Notes under the pieces: generated by a model
What the model saw: only the letters and a program-made list of their open reading frames with translations
What the model was told of the DNA's origin: nothing
The model's database searches: none
Shown: one piece after another, positions 1 to 9,381 of the stretch
Position numbering within the stretch: position 1 is the stretch's first letter
How the letters are laid out: each line of letters opens with the position of its first letter
Program-made: the position numbers and the translations under genes
Assembly: GCF_038096165.1 (NCBI RefSeq)
Contig: NZ_CP151076.1
Coordinates: 6,135,501-6,199,500 of the forward strand
Direction of reading: 5' to 3'
DNA: 64,000 nt
DNA from: Pseudomonas sp. G.S.17
Lineage (GTDB): Bacteria > Pseudomonadota > Gammaproteobacteria > Pseudomonadales > Pseudomonadaceae

Positions 1-55
1 TCCGGGACACCCGGGCGTCTGGTTCGCGGGCAAGCCTCGCTCCAACGGATGTTTA

Positions 56-622
56 TCAAGCGACTGAAAGGTGCTCATACAGAATCATCGAGCCCACGGC
101 GATCAATACCACGCCGCCAACGATTTCCGCGCGTTGGCCGACGATGGTGCCCAGGGCGCGGCCCAGCAGGGTGCCGATGGTGACCATGGTCATGGTCGCC
201 AGGCCGATAGCCGCTGCAGCGACGAGGATATTGACGTCGATGAACGCCAGGCCGATGCCCACCGCCAATGCATCAATGCTGGTGGCCGTCGCAGTCACGA
301 TCAGCAACAGCAGGCCATGCCGGGTGGTTTTCTCTTCTTCCTCGTCGGCGGTCTTCAGGCCGTTGTAGATCATGTGCAGGCCAAGCACGAGCAGCAGGGT
401 GAAGGCGATCCAGTGGTCCCAGCTCTCGACGAATCTGGACGCAGCGTTGCCAATCAGCCAGCCAATGATCGGGGTAATGGTTTCGACGACGCCGAAGATC
501 ACGCCCATGCGCAGGGCTTCGAGAAAACGCGGTTTGTGCAGGCTTGAGCCTTTACCGATGGCCGCAGCAAAAGCGTCCGTCGACATCGCCAGAGCGAGCA
601 TTACAAGGGATATGGGATTCAC
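56..622 (-). CDS. mntP: MntP manganese efflux pump
   Basis: Small inner-membrane Mn(II) exporter of 188 residues, the usual MntP length, predicted to have six hydrophobic segments. The two repeated halves each carry a conserved acidic motif, [10 protein letters not shown] near residue 15 and [11 protein letters not shown] near residue 115, which in this family line the metal path. A longer open frame runs upstream to 838, but that stretch is the riboswitch leader. I start at the GTG at 622 because the protein then begins VNPISLVML, as MntP proteins do. Expression is expected to rise with manganese through the leader at 665-800. Between 1 and 55 I see no gene. Confidence 0.93.
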   Translation of the reverse strand: MNPISLVMLALAMSTDAFAAAIGKGSSLHKPRFLEALRMGVIFGVVETITPIIGWLIGNAASRFVESWDHWIAFTLLLVLGLHMIYNGLKTADEEEEKTTRHGLLLLIVTATATSIDALAVGIGLAFIDVNILVAAAAIGLATMTMVTIGTLLGRALGTIVGQRAEIVGGVVLIAVGSMILYEHLSVA

Positions 623-664
623 GGTTTGGGTTTTTCCGGTCGGGCATTGAGTCCACGACACTCC

Positions 665-800
665 CGCACGCCCGACCTTATGGCGCGAAAATGTCGATGG
701 TCTCACCAACCAGTAAAGGTGTCCGCACCACGGCATGTTGCCGAGAATGTTGATACGGACGCTTCTTGGCGAAAAGAAGCAGGCTACTCCCCAAAGAGAG
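665..800 (-). promoter_or_regulatory. yybP-ykoY manganese riboswitch of mntP
   Basis: On the minus strand the leader contains GGGGAGTAGCC (complement of about 782-794), then ATCAACATTCTCGGCAACA, and closes with TTGGTGAGACC (complement of about 699-709). These blocks, in this order and just upstream of mntP, are the conserved elements of the yybP-ykoY Mn-sensing RNA known upstream of mntP and alx in Escherichia coli. Boundaries are approximate. Manganese binding is expected to raise mntP expression. Confidence 0.88.
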
Positions 801-1051
801 CGCGCTTTATACCGGCCCATTTGTGAAAATTTTGTCATGCCCCAAGCCAGGCAGAATCAGCGAAAACCGCAAAACCCCGGTCCAGACATCGATTTACACA
901 CTTGAATGCGACTAAATCGTAATTATTTATGTTTTTTTCGAACCGGTTGCTGTGTTTGTTATCTGTTGTGGGTAGTTTGGCGTTCAGCAAGGAGTCGTAG
1001 CGCGCATTTCTCTTGTGCAGGACGCACAGCACTAGTCAGAGGCTTCACCTT

Positions 1052-2671
1052 ATGAATCGCAGGAATCTCCTGAAAGCCTCCATGGCGTTGGCGGCTTATA
1101 GCAGCGTGCCGGCCTCGGGGCTTTATGTTGCACGTGCTTTTGCCGCCGCCGCCGATGGCGAGATCGAAAATTTCGACTTCGATACGTTGAAAGCCCACGC
1201 CAAACAAGTGGCCGGCCGTGGCTACGTCAGCAACAAGCAGGTCCTCCCGCCCGTGTTGGCGAACATGACCCCGCAACAGTTCAACGCCATCAAATACGAC
1301 GCCGGGCATTCTCTGTGGCACGACGTCAAAGGCCAGCTGGACGTGCATTTCTTCCACGTCGGCATGGGCTTCAAGACTCCGGTCCGCATGTACAGCGTCG
1401 ACCCGACGACCAAGCAGGCGCGGGAAGTCCACTTCCGCCACGAACTGTTCAATTACGAGTCCAGCGGCATCGACAAGTCGCTGGTCAAGGGCGATCTGGG
1501 TTTTGCCGGCTTCAAGCTGTTCAAGGCACCGGAAATCGCCATCAACGACGTGGTGTCCTTCCTGGGCGCCAGCTATTTCCGCGCCGTGGACAGCAACAAG
1601 CAATACGGTCTTTCCGCTCGCGGCCTGGCCATCGACACGTATTCGACGCGTCAGGAAGAATTCCCGGACTTCACCAAGTTCTGGTTTGAAACTCCGGACA
1701 AGAACGCGACCCGCTTCGTGGTCTACGCCCTTATGGATTCGCCAAGCGCGACCGGCGCCTATCGCTTCGATATCGACTGCCAGTCCGGGCAAGTGGTGAT
1801 GAACATCGACGCCACCGTCAATGCGCGCACAGACATCGCCCAGTTGGGCATTTCGCCGATGACCAGCATGTTCAGCTGCGGCACCCATGAACGCCGCATG
1901 TGCGACACCATTCACCCGGAAATCCACGACTCGGACCGCCTCGCCATGTGGCGCGGCAACGGCGAGTGGATCTGTCGTCCGCTGAACAATCCGCCGAAGC
2001 TGCAGTTCAACGCCTTCGCCGACAAGGACCCGAAAGGTTTCGGTCTGGTGCAGACTGATCACAATTTCACCAGCTACCAGGACACCGTCGATTGGTATCA
2101 CCGCCGGCCGAGCCTGTGGGTCGAGCCCACCACGCCTTGGGGCGAGGGTTCGGTGAATCTGGTGGAGATCGTCACCACGGGCGAGACGATGGATAACATC
2201 GTGGTGTTCTGGACGCCGAAAAATCCGGTCAAGGCCGGTGATTCGCTCAACTTTGGCTACAAACTGTACTGGAGCCCGCTGCCTCCAGTGAGCACGCCAT
2301 TAGCGCAGGTCCATGCGACCCGTTCCGGCATGGGCGGCTTCACCGAAGGCTGGGCACCTGGCGAGCATTACCCGGAGGTCTGGGCGCGGCGTTTTGCGGT
2401 GGACTTCAACGGTGGCGGCCTGGAACGCTTGCCGGAAGGTACGGCCATCGAACCGATCGTCACGGTTTCCAACGGCAAGGTTCAGGATTTCAACATTCTG
2501 GTGCTGCCGGATATTCAGGGTTATCGCGTGACGTTCGACTGGTACCCAACCAACGAGGGTGCCGAACCGGTTGAGATGCGCATGTTCATCAAGTCCCAGG
2601 ATCGCACGCTGAGTGAAACCTGGCTGTATCAGTACTTCCCGCCAACGGCTGACAAACGTAAGTATCCGTAA
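1052..2671 (+). CDS. opgD: OpgD/MdoD, periplasmic glucan biosynthesis protein D
   Basis: Periplasmic protein of 539 residues in the MdoG/OpgD family, which shapes the backbone of osmoregulated periplasmic glucans. It begins [16 protein letters not shown], a twin-arginine (Tat) signal, and the signal ends near [10 protein letters not shown]. Family landmarks include [17 protein letters not shown] after the signal, GTHERR in the middle, and the C-terminal [13 protein letters not shown]. An in-frame ATG at 1013 lies further upstream. I choose 1052 because it places the RR motif at residues 3-4. It stands alone, with no opgG/opgH beside it, as is usual for opgD. Confidence 0.93.
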   Translation: MNRRNLLKASMALAAYSSVPASGLYVARAFAAAADGEIENFDFDTLKAHAKQVAGRGYVSNKQVLPPVLANMTPQQFNAIKYDAGHSLWHDVKGQLDVHFFHVGMGFKTPVRMYSVDPTTKQAREVHFRHELFNYESSGIDKSLVKGDLGFAGFKLFKAPEIAINDVVSFLGASYFRAVDSNKQYGLSARGLAIDTYSTRQEEFPDFTKFWFETPDKNATRFVVYALMDSPSATGAYRFDIDCQSGQVVMNIDATVNARTDIAQLGISPMTSMFSCGTHERRMCDTIHPEIHDSDRLAMWRGNGEWICRPLNNPPKLQFNAFADKDPKGFGLVQTDHNFTSYQDTVDWYHRRPSLWVEPTTPWGEGSVNLVEIVTTGETMDNIVVFWTPKNPVKAGDSLNFGYKLYWSPLPPVSTPLAQVHATRSGMGGFTEGWAPGEHYPEVWARRFAVDFNGGGLERLPEGTAIEPIVTVSNGKVQDFNILVLPDIQGYRVTFDWYPTNEGAEPVEMRMFIKSQDRTLSETWLYQYFPPTADKRKYP

Positions 2672-2864
2672 GCGTCGAGCGCAGGTTTAAACGGCATGTT
2701 TCGGGGTGACCTGGACTTGCCGTTTGGCGTTATAGGGTCGCTATAACCTGTGTCCGTTTCAGCATTGTTTACACCGTCAAATTTATACCGCTCAGTAAAT
2801 TCAATAAGTTAGCAAGCTAGTACTGTTACGTTTGTCGGCGTTTGATTAATTTTTGACGAATAGA

Positions 2865-2893
2865 TTGACAGTCTTCCGAAGTCAGGCTGATAT
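2865..2893 (+). promoter_or_regulatory. candidate sigma-70 promoter of the exopolysaccharide operon
   Basis: TTGACA at 2865-2870, a 17-base spacer, then TGATAT at 2888-2893. The -35 box is a perfect consensus match and the spacing is ideal, while the -10 box is weaker. It lies about 190 bases upstream of the polymerase start at 3084, so the transcript would have a long leader. Confidence 0.5.
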
Positions 2894-2910
2894 AGCCCTT
2901 GTCGCGCAGT

Positions 2911-2926
2911 TGGAGCGTTCGCTCCA
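2911..2926. promoter_or_regulatory. 16-bp perfect palindrome, possible operator
   Basis: TGGAGCGTTCGCTCCA is a perfect inverted repeat with 7-base arms, placed about 17 bases after the candidate -10 box. The position would suit a repressor site or an early RNA hairpin in the leader. No binding protein can be named. Confidence 0.4.
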
Positions 2927-3083
2927 GACCTGAATGCCGCCCCCTTCTTCAGCGGCCATTTTCCTACATTGATTGATACCTCTATTGACCGTTTTCGACA
3001 GTCGATGGGCGGTAGCGTTGCGCCTGCCCAATCCCCGATTCGTTGGGGTATCTCTCAAAACAAGCGCCACAGAGGCAGAAAAC

Positions 3084-4391
3084 ATGATGTTGAACTCTGC
3101 GAACACGGCCGACGATAACGCGTCGATGCTTTCCTTCAACAAGTCGACGGCCATGGTCTGGGCCGCCATCAGCCTGATTGTGGTCGAGACCTTTTCCGGT
3201 GCGTTGCGCTTTTATCTCGACCAGGCAGGACTGTCGCCAGCGCTGTACCTGCCCAAAATCGCCTGCCTGATTCTGTTGCTCATGGAACTGCGCACTTACA
3301 AGGCTGGCCGCGTCGTGTGGTTGAGCCTGCTGATGCTGGTGATTTCCGCCGTCCTGGCCATGTTGCATGGTGCCACCCTCAACAACGTCGCCTTCACCCT
3401 GTTCGCGCTCAGCCCGATCTTGTTCGGCATGGTTTGCAGCGACCACCTGATCCATCGCCGTCGGCTGCTCATGTGGGTCATCGGCTTATGCCTCGTGGCT
3501 TGTTTTGTCGGTCTCGCCCTGGACAAATTTACCGCGGTGCCCTGGAAAGGTTACAGCTACGCCATTGGCGAGACTCAGCTGAGCGCCAACACCACCTGGT
3601 CGGCCGGTGACGAGGACCGTAGCGCCGGTTTCGCCCGGGTCTCCAATACGTTGTCGATCCTTATCGCGATCTACAGCCTGTATATCGCGATGTTCATGCG
3701 TTCGCGCCTGCTGATTCTGGCGCTGAGCCTTGTCGCCCTGTACGGCATTGTCCTGACCACCAGCAAAGCGCCGGCCGGCGGCTATCTGCTGACCATGGGC
3801 CTGTTGCTGATTGCCCGCATGCGCTGGACCACTCGCGCCGCGTGCATCGTGGCCGTGGTGGTCGGCATGCTGCTGCCGCTGATGGGGCTGCTGTATGACT
3901 TCGACGCCCGTACCGTGAGCGGCGGCGGTTCGTCGCTGTCGTCCTTGTATGACCGGCTGAACAACACCTGGCCCAACGTCGTCGATGCCATGACCCGGTT
4001 AGGTTATGGCTACACCGGCGCAGGTTTCGGGTTATTCGGCAGCTCAGTGATCATTTTCCCGGTACCCGGCACCGAATTTCTGGTCGGCTCGGACAGCACC
4101 TTCATGTACCTGTGGGGATTGTTCGGGGTGTTCGGACCCCTGCTGTACGCCCTGCAGATTCCGTTGTTTTTTGCCCTGAGCAGCGACGATTCGCGCATTG
4201 CCCGAGCGTTGTTGGCAATCACCTTCTGCTGCTGCCTGATCAGCTGGACCACGGACATGTTCGAAATCGCGGTGGCCAATCTGTTTTTGGGCCTGGCACT
4301 CGGTCATGTGCTGACCGGCAAGCAGCTGGACAGCCGGCAGACCGCGCGTCCTGCGCAGTACCAGCTGTCCACCCTGCCCGACATGAATTGA
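3084..4391 (+). CDS. polytopic O-antigen polymerase/ligase-like protein
   Basis: Inner-membrane protein of 435 residues with about ten or eleven hydrophobic segments and one large periplasmic loop (about residues 160-200, AIGETQLSANTTWSAGDEDRS). The layout and the motif LTTSKAPAGGYLL resemble Wzy/WaaL-type proteins, which polymerise or transfer lipid-linked glycans. The start is the ATG at 3084, preceded by AGAGG. In-frame codons upstream to 2973 look non-coding. The next gene begins right after its stop, so the two are co-transcribed. The substrate cannot be predicted, and sequence conservation in this family is low. Confidence 0.72.
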   Translation: MMLNSANTADDNASMLSFNKSTAMVWAAISLIVVETFSGALRFYLDQAGLSPALYLPKIACLILLLMELRTYKAGRVVWLSLLMLVISAVLAMLHGATLNNVAFTLFALSPILFGMVCSDHLIHRRRLLMWVIGLCLVACFVGLALDKFTAVPWKGYSYAIGETQLSANTTWSAGDEDRSAGFARVSNTLSILIAIYSLYIAMFMRSRLLILALSLVALYGIVLTTSKAPAGGYLLTMGLLLIARMRWTTRAACIVAVVVGMLLPLMGLLYDFDARTVSGGGSSLSSLYDRLNNTWPNVVDAMTRLGYGYTGAGFGLFGSSVIIFPVPGTEFLVGSDSTFMYLWGLFGVFGPLLYALQIPLFFALSSDDSRIARALLAITFCCCLISWTTDMFEIAVANLFLGLALGHVLTGKQLDSRQTARPAQYQLSTLPDMN

Positions 4392-4400
4392 GTGGTGAGC

Positions 4401-5723
4401 ATGAAGGTCAGTCCAGGTTTTGCAGCAAGCCTGTTATGTGTTGGATGCCTGAGTGGCGGCCTGGCCAAGGCCCAGGAAAACGCGCAAGAGCCATTCATTC
4501 TCGGCATTGGCACGCACCTGATGAATTATCCGACGCCGTCGCGGCCAGCGCTGCAACTGGCGGCCGATGCAGGCATCGCTTCGGTCAAGGATGACGCGCA
4601 CTGGTCCACCGCAGCGCCCAACGCCAACGAGCTGCGCATCGTGCCGTGGTGGCGCACCTATCTGACCGACGCCCAGAGCCTGGGCCTGAGCCGGTTGACG
4701 ATCCTCGACTACAGCACCTGGTTTCATGACAACGCCAAGCCGCGCAGCGGCGAGGTCAAGGCGGATTTCCTGAGGTATGTGGACTACGTGACCAGCCAGC
4801 TGGGCAATCGCGTGACCTTCTATGAGATCTGGAACGAGTGGGATATCGAGGCGCCGAAGGACCCGCAACTCAGCGCCGACTATGCCGCGCTGGTGCGTGA
4901 TGTGGTGCCACTCATTCGTAAAAACACGCAGAACGTTGAAGGCACGCCGGCGAAAATCCTTGCCGGTTCGGTAACGCCCGAAGGCATGGATTACGGCTTC
5001 GCCGACCGCCTGATCGACGCCGGCATGCTGGATCTGGTCGACGGCCTGTCGGTTCACCCTTACGCCCACTGCCTGCCAAACGTGAAGCCCAACCCCGAGG
5101 CCTGGGTGGTCTGGATGCGTGCTTATGAGGAGCATATCCGCGCCAAGGCCGGGCGCGATGTGCCGATCTACATCACGGAAATGGCCTGGCCCAGCCACCA
5201 GGGCAATTGCGGCTTCACGCCGGCGGTACAGGCGGTGTACATGGCGCGGATTCTGTTTCTGGCGCGCAGCCTGCCTAATCTCCAGGGCATGTGGTGGTAC
5301 GACCTGGTCAACGATGGCCCCGACCGGACCGATCAGGAACACAACTTCGGCTTGCTCAACGAGGACCTGTCGCCCAAACCGGCCTATCAGGTCATGAAAG
5401 TCATCGCCCCGGTGATCAAGGACTTCAGCTATGACGCCGAGGCCAGTCGCCAGTCGGACAACATTTACCTGCTGTATTTCGACAAAGGCCCGCAGCGCGT
5501 GGTGGTCGGCTGGACAACCGGCCCGACTCTGCAACAGGACATTGCCAGCGCCGCACCCATGACCGGAGCGGTGCGCCTGATCGACACCGCCGAACCCGAG
5601 AAAGGCAGTCTTTCGGGCGAGCAATGGCAGTGCGCGAATCAGAGTTGTTCGGTACCCGTCACCCTGACCCATTTCCCCAAGATCATCAGCCTGAGCCCCG
5701 AGGAGACAGTGGCCACGCCCTGA
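4401..5723 (+). CDS. exported PslG-like glycoside hydrolase (GH39-type)
   Basis: Secreted or periplasmic TIM-barrel hydrolase of 440 residues, about the length of Pseudomonas aeruginosa PslG. It has an N-terminal signal peptide ending near AKA-QEN. The acid/base glutamate is E146 in FYEIWNEWDIE and the likely nucleophile is E260 in VPIYITEMAWPS, the paired motifs of clan GH-A enzymes. GTG codons at 4392 and 4395 are alternative starts directly abutting the upstream stop. PslG trims exopolysaccharide in the periplasm during Psl production. Its position between a polymerase and an acyltransferase suggests the same job for a different polymer. Confidence 0.8.
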   Translation: MKVSPGFAASLLCVGCLSGGLAKAQENAQEPFILGIGTHLMNYPTPSRPALQLAADAGIASVKDDAHWSTAAPNANELRIVPWWRTYLTDAQSLGLSRLTILDYSTWFHDNAKPRSGEVKADFLRYVDYVTSQLGNRVTFYEIWNEWDIEAPKDPQLSADYAALVRDVVPLIRKNTQNVEGTPAKILAGSVTPEGMDYGFADRLIDAGMLDLVDGLSVHPYAHCLPNVKPNPEAWVVWMRAYEEHIRAKAGRDVPIYITEMAWPSHQGNCGFTPAVQAVYMARILFLARSLPNLQGMWWYDLVNDGPDRTDQEHNFGLLNEDLSPKPAYQVMKVIAPVIKDFSYDAEASRQSDNIYLLYFDKGPQRVVVGWTTGPTLQQDIASAAPMTGAVRLIDTAEPEKGSLSGEQWQCANQSCSVPVTLTHFPKIISLSPEETVATP

Positions 5724-5755
5724 ACCGCCTCCTCGCTCCTACGTGAAAAAACGCC

Positions 5756-7651
5756 ATGGACTTCAGAAAAGACATCAATGGACTACGCGCCATCGCGGTC
5801 ATCGCCGTGCTGCTGTTTCACTTCAACCCAGGCTGGCTGCCGGGCGGATTTGCGGGCGTCGATATTTTCTTCGTGATCTCCGGCTACCTGATCACCGGAA
5901 TTATCGTGCGCAGCCTGCACAAGGGTAATTTCAGCCTGATCGCGTTCTACAAGTCCCGGGCCAGACGGATCATTCCGGCGCTGGCGGCGCTGTGTTTCGT
6001 GCTGCTGCTGGCGGGCTGGTTTTATCTGCTGCCGCTGGAATACAGCGAGCTGGGCAAACACATCGCTGGCAGCCTTGGGTTTGTCTCCAACTTTGTTTAC
6101 TGGGCCGAAGCCGGGTATTTCACGGCGGGCGCCCACGAGAAATGGCTGCTGCACACCTGGTCGCTCTCTGTGGAATGGCAGTTCTACATGATTTATCCGC
6201 TGGCGCTGCTGGCCTTGAGTCGCTTCATTGCCCAGCGCAATCTGCGCTGGTGGATCCTCGCTGGCTGCCTGCTGGGCTTCGGTTTCTGCGTGGTCGCGTC
6301 GTTTCTGTGGCCGGAACCGGCGTTTTACCTGCTGCCGACCAGAGCCTGGGAATTGCTCGTCGGCGGCGTCGCCTGCGTGTTTCCGGTCAAACTGCGCGCG
6401 CTGCCGCAACGGCTGCTGGAAGCTACCGGCCTGGGCCTGATGCTCGCCAGTTTCGTGCTGCTTTCCGAAAAAGACGTCTGGCCCGGTTATCTGTCGTTGT
6501 TGCCGGTGCTGGGAACCCTGGCGGTGATTGTCTCGGCTCGTCAGGATTCGTTCATGACCAGCAACCCCTTCTCACAATGGACCGGGAAGCTTTCCTACTC
6601 GCTGTATCTCTGGCATTGGCCGGTCGTAGTGTTCATGAGTTACGCCGGTTATCTGGGCGATACGTTCAATGCATTCCTCGGCATTGCCTGCGCCTTCGCG
6701 CTGGGCCTGGCGTCGTACCAATTGATCGAAAAATCGCCCCCAAAAGCGCCCACCCCCAAACGCCGCTGGAAATTCGCCACCGTCAGCGGCCTGATCACCA
6801 TGGTCTTCGCCGCTGCCACTGCGGTCAGCGCCACCGAAGGCGCAATCTCGCCCTTGCGCGCCGTAAGCATCTCGGACAAGGCACGTTTCGTTCAGGATTA
6901 CGCGGATCGGCAGAAGAATCTGTACGAGCTCTATTGGCTCAAGTGCGATGCCTTTTCGGCCTTCACCCAGCGCGGGTTGTCGGGCATTGACGAGTCCTGC
7001 ACCCACAAACAAGGCGAAGGCGGCGTGTTCCTGTGGGGCGATTCCCATGCCCAGGCGCTTTCCCTGGGGCTCAGAACGTCGCTGCCAGCGGGCACGCCGT
7101 TCTATCAAGTCGCTTCCGCCAGTTGTCGGCCGAGCCTGACCCTGGACAACGGCCGCGCCACCCCGCCGCGCGTCACGTGCAACTATTCCAACAAAAAGGC
7201 CCTGGAAAGCATCCAGAAGCTGCAACCTGACGTGGTGGTCATCGCGCAAAAGGATGAACACGACAAGACCCACTGGGGCGACATCGCCGCGCGGCTCAAG
7301 AGCTATGGCGTCAAACACATCGTGCTGCTCGGACCGCTGCCACAATGGAATCCGTCACTGCCCAGCGTCATCGCCAACCGCCATTGGGGCCTGAATGAAT
7401 CGCACATTACCGACGCGGCGCTGGACCAGAGCGTGATGGCCGCGGATAAGGCGATCAGACGCCAGATCGATCCACAATCGGTGGATTTCGTCTCGCTGAT
7501 CGACAAGTTATGTGTCGCTAATTCCTGTCTGGTGCGTCTGCAGGACGACTCCTTGCTGCAAATCGATTCCGGACATTTGAGCGAAAAAGGCTCGCTGTAC
7601 ATCGTGAAAAACTTTGTGATGCCAGAGCTGAGCAAAATCAGCACCCAATAA
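5756..7651 (+). CDS. AT3-SGNH polysaccharide O-acyltransferase
   Basis: Fusion protein of 631 residues. Residues about 1-340 form an Acyltransferase-3 membrane domain with FRKDINGLRAIAV, the conserved histidine in LLFHFNPGW, and VDIFFVISGYLITG. After a linker, residues about 385-625 form a periplasmic SGNH domain with GDSHA (near D429) and DSGHLSEKG (near D603, H606). This OafA-like architecture moves acyl groups, usually acetyl, from the cytoplasm onto cell-surface glycans. It is the last gene of the operon, 32 bases after the hydrolase, and is followed by a strong terminator. Confidence 0.88.
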   Translation: MDFRKDINGLRAIAVIAVLLFHFNPGWLPGGFAGVDIFFVISGYLITGIIVRSLHKGNFSLIAFYKSRARRIIPALAALCFVLLLAGWFYLLPLEYSELGKHIAGSLGFVSNFVYWAEAGYFTAGAHEKWLLHTWSLSVEWQFYMIYPLALLALSRFIAQRNLRWWILAGCLLGFGFCVVASFLWPEPAFYLLPTRAWELLVGGVACVFPVKLRALPQRLLEATGLGLMLASFVLLSEKDVWPGYLSLLPVLGTLAVIVSARQDSFMTSNPFSQWTGKLSYSLYLWHWPVVVFMSYAGYLGDTFNAFLGIACAFALGLASYQLIEKSPPKAPTPKRRWKFATVSGLITMVFAAATAVSATEGAISPLRAVSISDKARFVQDYADRQKNLYELYWLKCDAFSAFTQRGLSGIDESCTHKQGEGGVFLWGDSHAQALSLGLRTSLPAGTPFYQVASASCRPSLTLDNGRATPPRVTCNYSNKKALESIQKLQPDVVVIAQKDEHDKTHWGDIAARLKSYGVKHIVLLGPLPQWNPSLPSVIANRHWGLNESHITDAALDQSVMAADKAIRRQIDPQSVDFVSLIDKLCVANSCLVRLQDDSLLQIDSGHLSEKGSLYIVKNFVMPELSKISTQ

Positions 7652-7663
7652 CGTTTCCAATCA

Positions 7664-7700
7664 AAAAGCCCGCATGGCGTGACCATTGCGGGCTTTTTTT
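7664..7700 (+). terminator. Rho-independent terminator of the exopolysaccharide operon
   Basis: An AAAAAGCCCGCA arm pairs with TGCGGGCTTTTTTT across a short loop, 12 bases after the acyltransferase stop. The GC stem followed by a run of T is a textbook intrinsic terminator. Confidence 0.9.
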
Positions 7701-7725
7701 GCTGGAAACGGTGGAGCCATCTTGC

Positions 7726-7811
7726 GTGGGAGCGAGCTTGCTCGCGAAGCCATATCAGGCGCTGAATCTCGGCCGGATCTACCAACCCTTCGCGAGCAAG
7801 CTCGCTCCCAC
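7726..7811. repeat. inverted REP pair (GTGGGAGCGAGCTTGCTCGC type)
   Basis: GTGGGAGCGAGCTTGCTCGC and its reverse complement face each other about 40 bases apart. Each arm is itself palindromic (GCGAGCTTGCTCGC). This is a common Pseudomonas intergenic REP doublet. It lies between converging transcription units. Confidence 0.85.
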
Positions 7812-7828
7812 AAGGATCGTTTGCCAGA

Positions 7829-8260
7829 TCAGAGGCGCATGCCCACCGCCAGCCGATTGAAAGCATTCATCAGCGAGACGGCAATGGTCAGATCGGAGAT
7901 CTCGGTGTCGCTGAACGTGTCTTTCAGCACGGCATACAGCTCATCCGATGCGCCTTGGGTGGAAACATGGGTCAGGGATTCCGACCAGGCCAGGGCGGCC
8001 TGCTCGCGCGCATCAAACAGTTCGCTGACGCGCCAGCCGGCCAGGCAGTCCAGTTTGCGCTGCGAAACACCGGCAGCGCGCAATGACTTGGAATGCATGT
8101 CCAGGCAGAACGCGCAGCCGTTGATTTGCGAAATGCGCAGGTAAACCAGCTCGACCAACGCCTGACCGAGAGAGCTTTTGCTCAAGGCGATGCTGGTGCT
8201 CTGCAAACCTTGATAGGCCGCTGGAGAAAGGTCTGAAAATGGAAGACGAAGCTTGCTCAT
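7829..8260 (-). CDS. AhpD-like / carboxymuconolactone decarboxylase family protein
   Basis: All-helical protein of 143 residues with the AhpD-type redox motif C49-x-x-C52 and H56 (NGCAFCLDMHSK). The family includes alkylhydroperoxidase-like enzymes, and the CxxC and histidine suggest a peroxide- or disulfide-exchange role rather than a true decarboxylase. It is the third gene of a leftward operon, 67 bases after azoR, which supports a redox-stress function. Confidence 0.85.
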   Translation of the reverse strand: MSKLRLPFSDLSPAAYQGLQSTSIALSKSSLGQALVELVYLRISQINGCAFCLDMHSKSLRAAGVSQRKLDCLAGWRVSELFDAREQAALAWSESLTHVSTQGASDELYAVLKDTFSDTEISDLTIAVSLMNAFNRLAVGMRL

Positions 8261-8327
8261 TGGATACTCCCGAATGAATGGATGAAATTAGCGTGGATTT
8301 GAACAGCTGTGCATCCAGCCCTGATGC

Positions 8328-8930
8328 TCAAGACAGGCCACTCCCGGCCAGTTGTTGTGCCGCCGCCGCAAAGGCCGCGCGGCTCACTTCTTCGCCGAGG
8401 ACCATGCCTTCCAGATAGACGAAGTGAACGTCGAACAGGCCGATCGTTTTCAGCACTTCAAGCAGGTACGGCGTGAGGAAATCGGGTTGCTGCCCACGCG
8501 GCTTGAGATGAAAGCCCCCTGAGCTGACGATGATGTAGACCGGGCGATCCCGCAGCAGACCGACCTTGCCGTCGGGCCTGGCTTCAAAGCTGCGCCCGAT
8601 GCGCACCACGTAATCGATCCACAGCTTCAACGCGGCAGGCACGGTGAAGTTGTGCATCGGCGTGGCAATCAGCAGCAGGTCGCACCGCTCAAGTTCGCCA
8701 ATCAGCTGCTCGGACAGCTCAAGTGCCGGTTGGGCGACAGGGTTGCGCTGGGTCAGCGCGGTGGCGTAGGCATCGCTTATGGGCAGCAGCGGATGTGCGA
8801 CCAGGTCGCGCTGGGTCAGGGTGAATTGCGCATGTCTGGATCGCAGCGAGTCGGCCCATTCGACGGCCAACCCATAACCGGTTGACGCTTCCCCGTGAGG
8901 GCTGGCGGTGATCAGCAATAATTCACGCAT
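8328..8930 (-). CDS. azoR: FMN-dependent NADH-azoreductase
   Basis: Flavodoxin-fold quinone/azo reductase of 200 residues, the standard AzoR length. It starts MRELLLITASPHGEAST, the phosphate-binding loop for FMN, and contains PMHNFTVPAALKLWIDYVVR and SSGGFHL, both family signatures. The open frame extends upstream to 9056 inside the GNAT gene. The ATG at 8928-8930 is the sensible start and overlaps the end of the GNAT gene by 8 bases, implying translational coupling. Confidence 0.9.
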   Translation of the reverse strand: MRELLLITASPHGEASTGYGLAVEWADSLRSRHAQFTLTQRDLVAHPLLPISDAYATALTQRNPVAQPALELSEQLIGELERCDLLLIATPMHNFTVPAALKLWIDYVVRIGRSFEARPDGKVGLLRDRPVYIIVSSGGFHLKPRGQQPDFLTPYLLEVLKTIGLFDVHFVYLEGMVLGEEVSRAAFAAAAQQLAGSGLS

Positions 8931-9381
8931 GGGCGGACTCCTGAGCGACGTCCAGTGGCTGGACGAAATGCATGCCTCGGGCCAGCAGCCCGGCGCGGAA
9001 ATAAAAGCGTTGTGCCAGCGCCATGTGCAGGCCGGTATCCAGGACCAGATGAGCACAGCCTCGCAGCCGGGCTTCTTCGCGGACTTTATCCAGCAACACC
9101 GAGCCCAATCCAGACTGGCGCATGGTCGGATCGACTATCAGATCGTCGACGTAGATGAAGCGGCCATAGATCAGGTTTTCCAGCTCACGAAAGCCGATCA
9201 GCCCGGCCAACTGGTCGCCCTGCCACAGACCCCACAGCCGATAACCCTGATAGGCCTGGCGATCCAGCTGCCGGGTGAATGATTCAAGATCGCTCAAGTG
9301 CGGGCGTAGTTGCTGCATGAGCGTGAAGCCTGCCGCCTGCTCGGCGCCGCGACTCAACAGTCTGAACATGGGGGGTTGCAT
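8923..9381 (-). CDS. GNAT-family N-acetyltransferase
   Basis: Single-domain acetyltransferase of 152 residues. The strand and turn VDDLIVDPTMRQSGLGSVLLD is the acetyl-CoA binding motif A of the GNAT fold, followed by YFRAGLLARGMHFV. The substrate is unknown. It is the first gene of the GNAT-azoR-AhpD-like operon and is divergent from the MocR-type regulator at 9472, which probably controls it. Confidence 0.85.
   Translation of the reverse strand: MQPPMFRLLSRGAEQAAGFTLMQQLRPHLSDLESFTRQLDRQAYQGYRLWGLWQGDQLAGLIGFRELENLIYGRFIYVDDLIVDPTMRQSGLGSVLLDKVREEARLRGCAHLVLDTGLHMALAQRFYFRAGLLARGMHFVQPLDVAQESAHA

Noticed and set aside
959..2101. 380-residue minus-strand frame across opgD
   Set aside because: It is antisense to a clearly recognisable gene with a Tat signal. 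The translation is rich in V, H, R and G with no domain, a typical shadow in GC-rich DNA.
4434..5672. 412-residue minus-strand frame across the PslG-like gene
   Set aside because: Antisense shadow. The plus strand carries the signal peptide and both catalytic glutamates.
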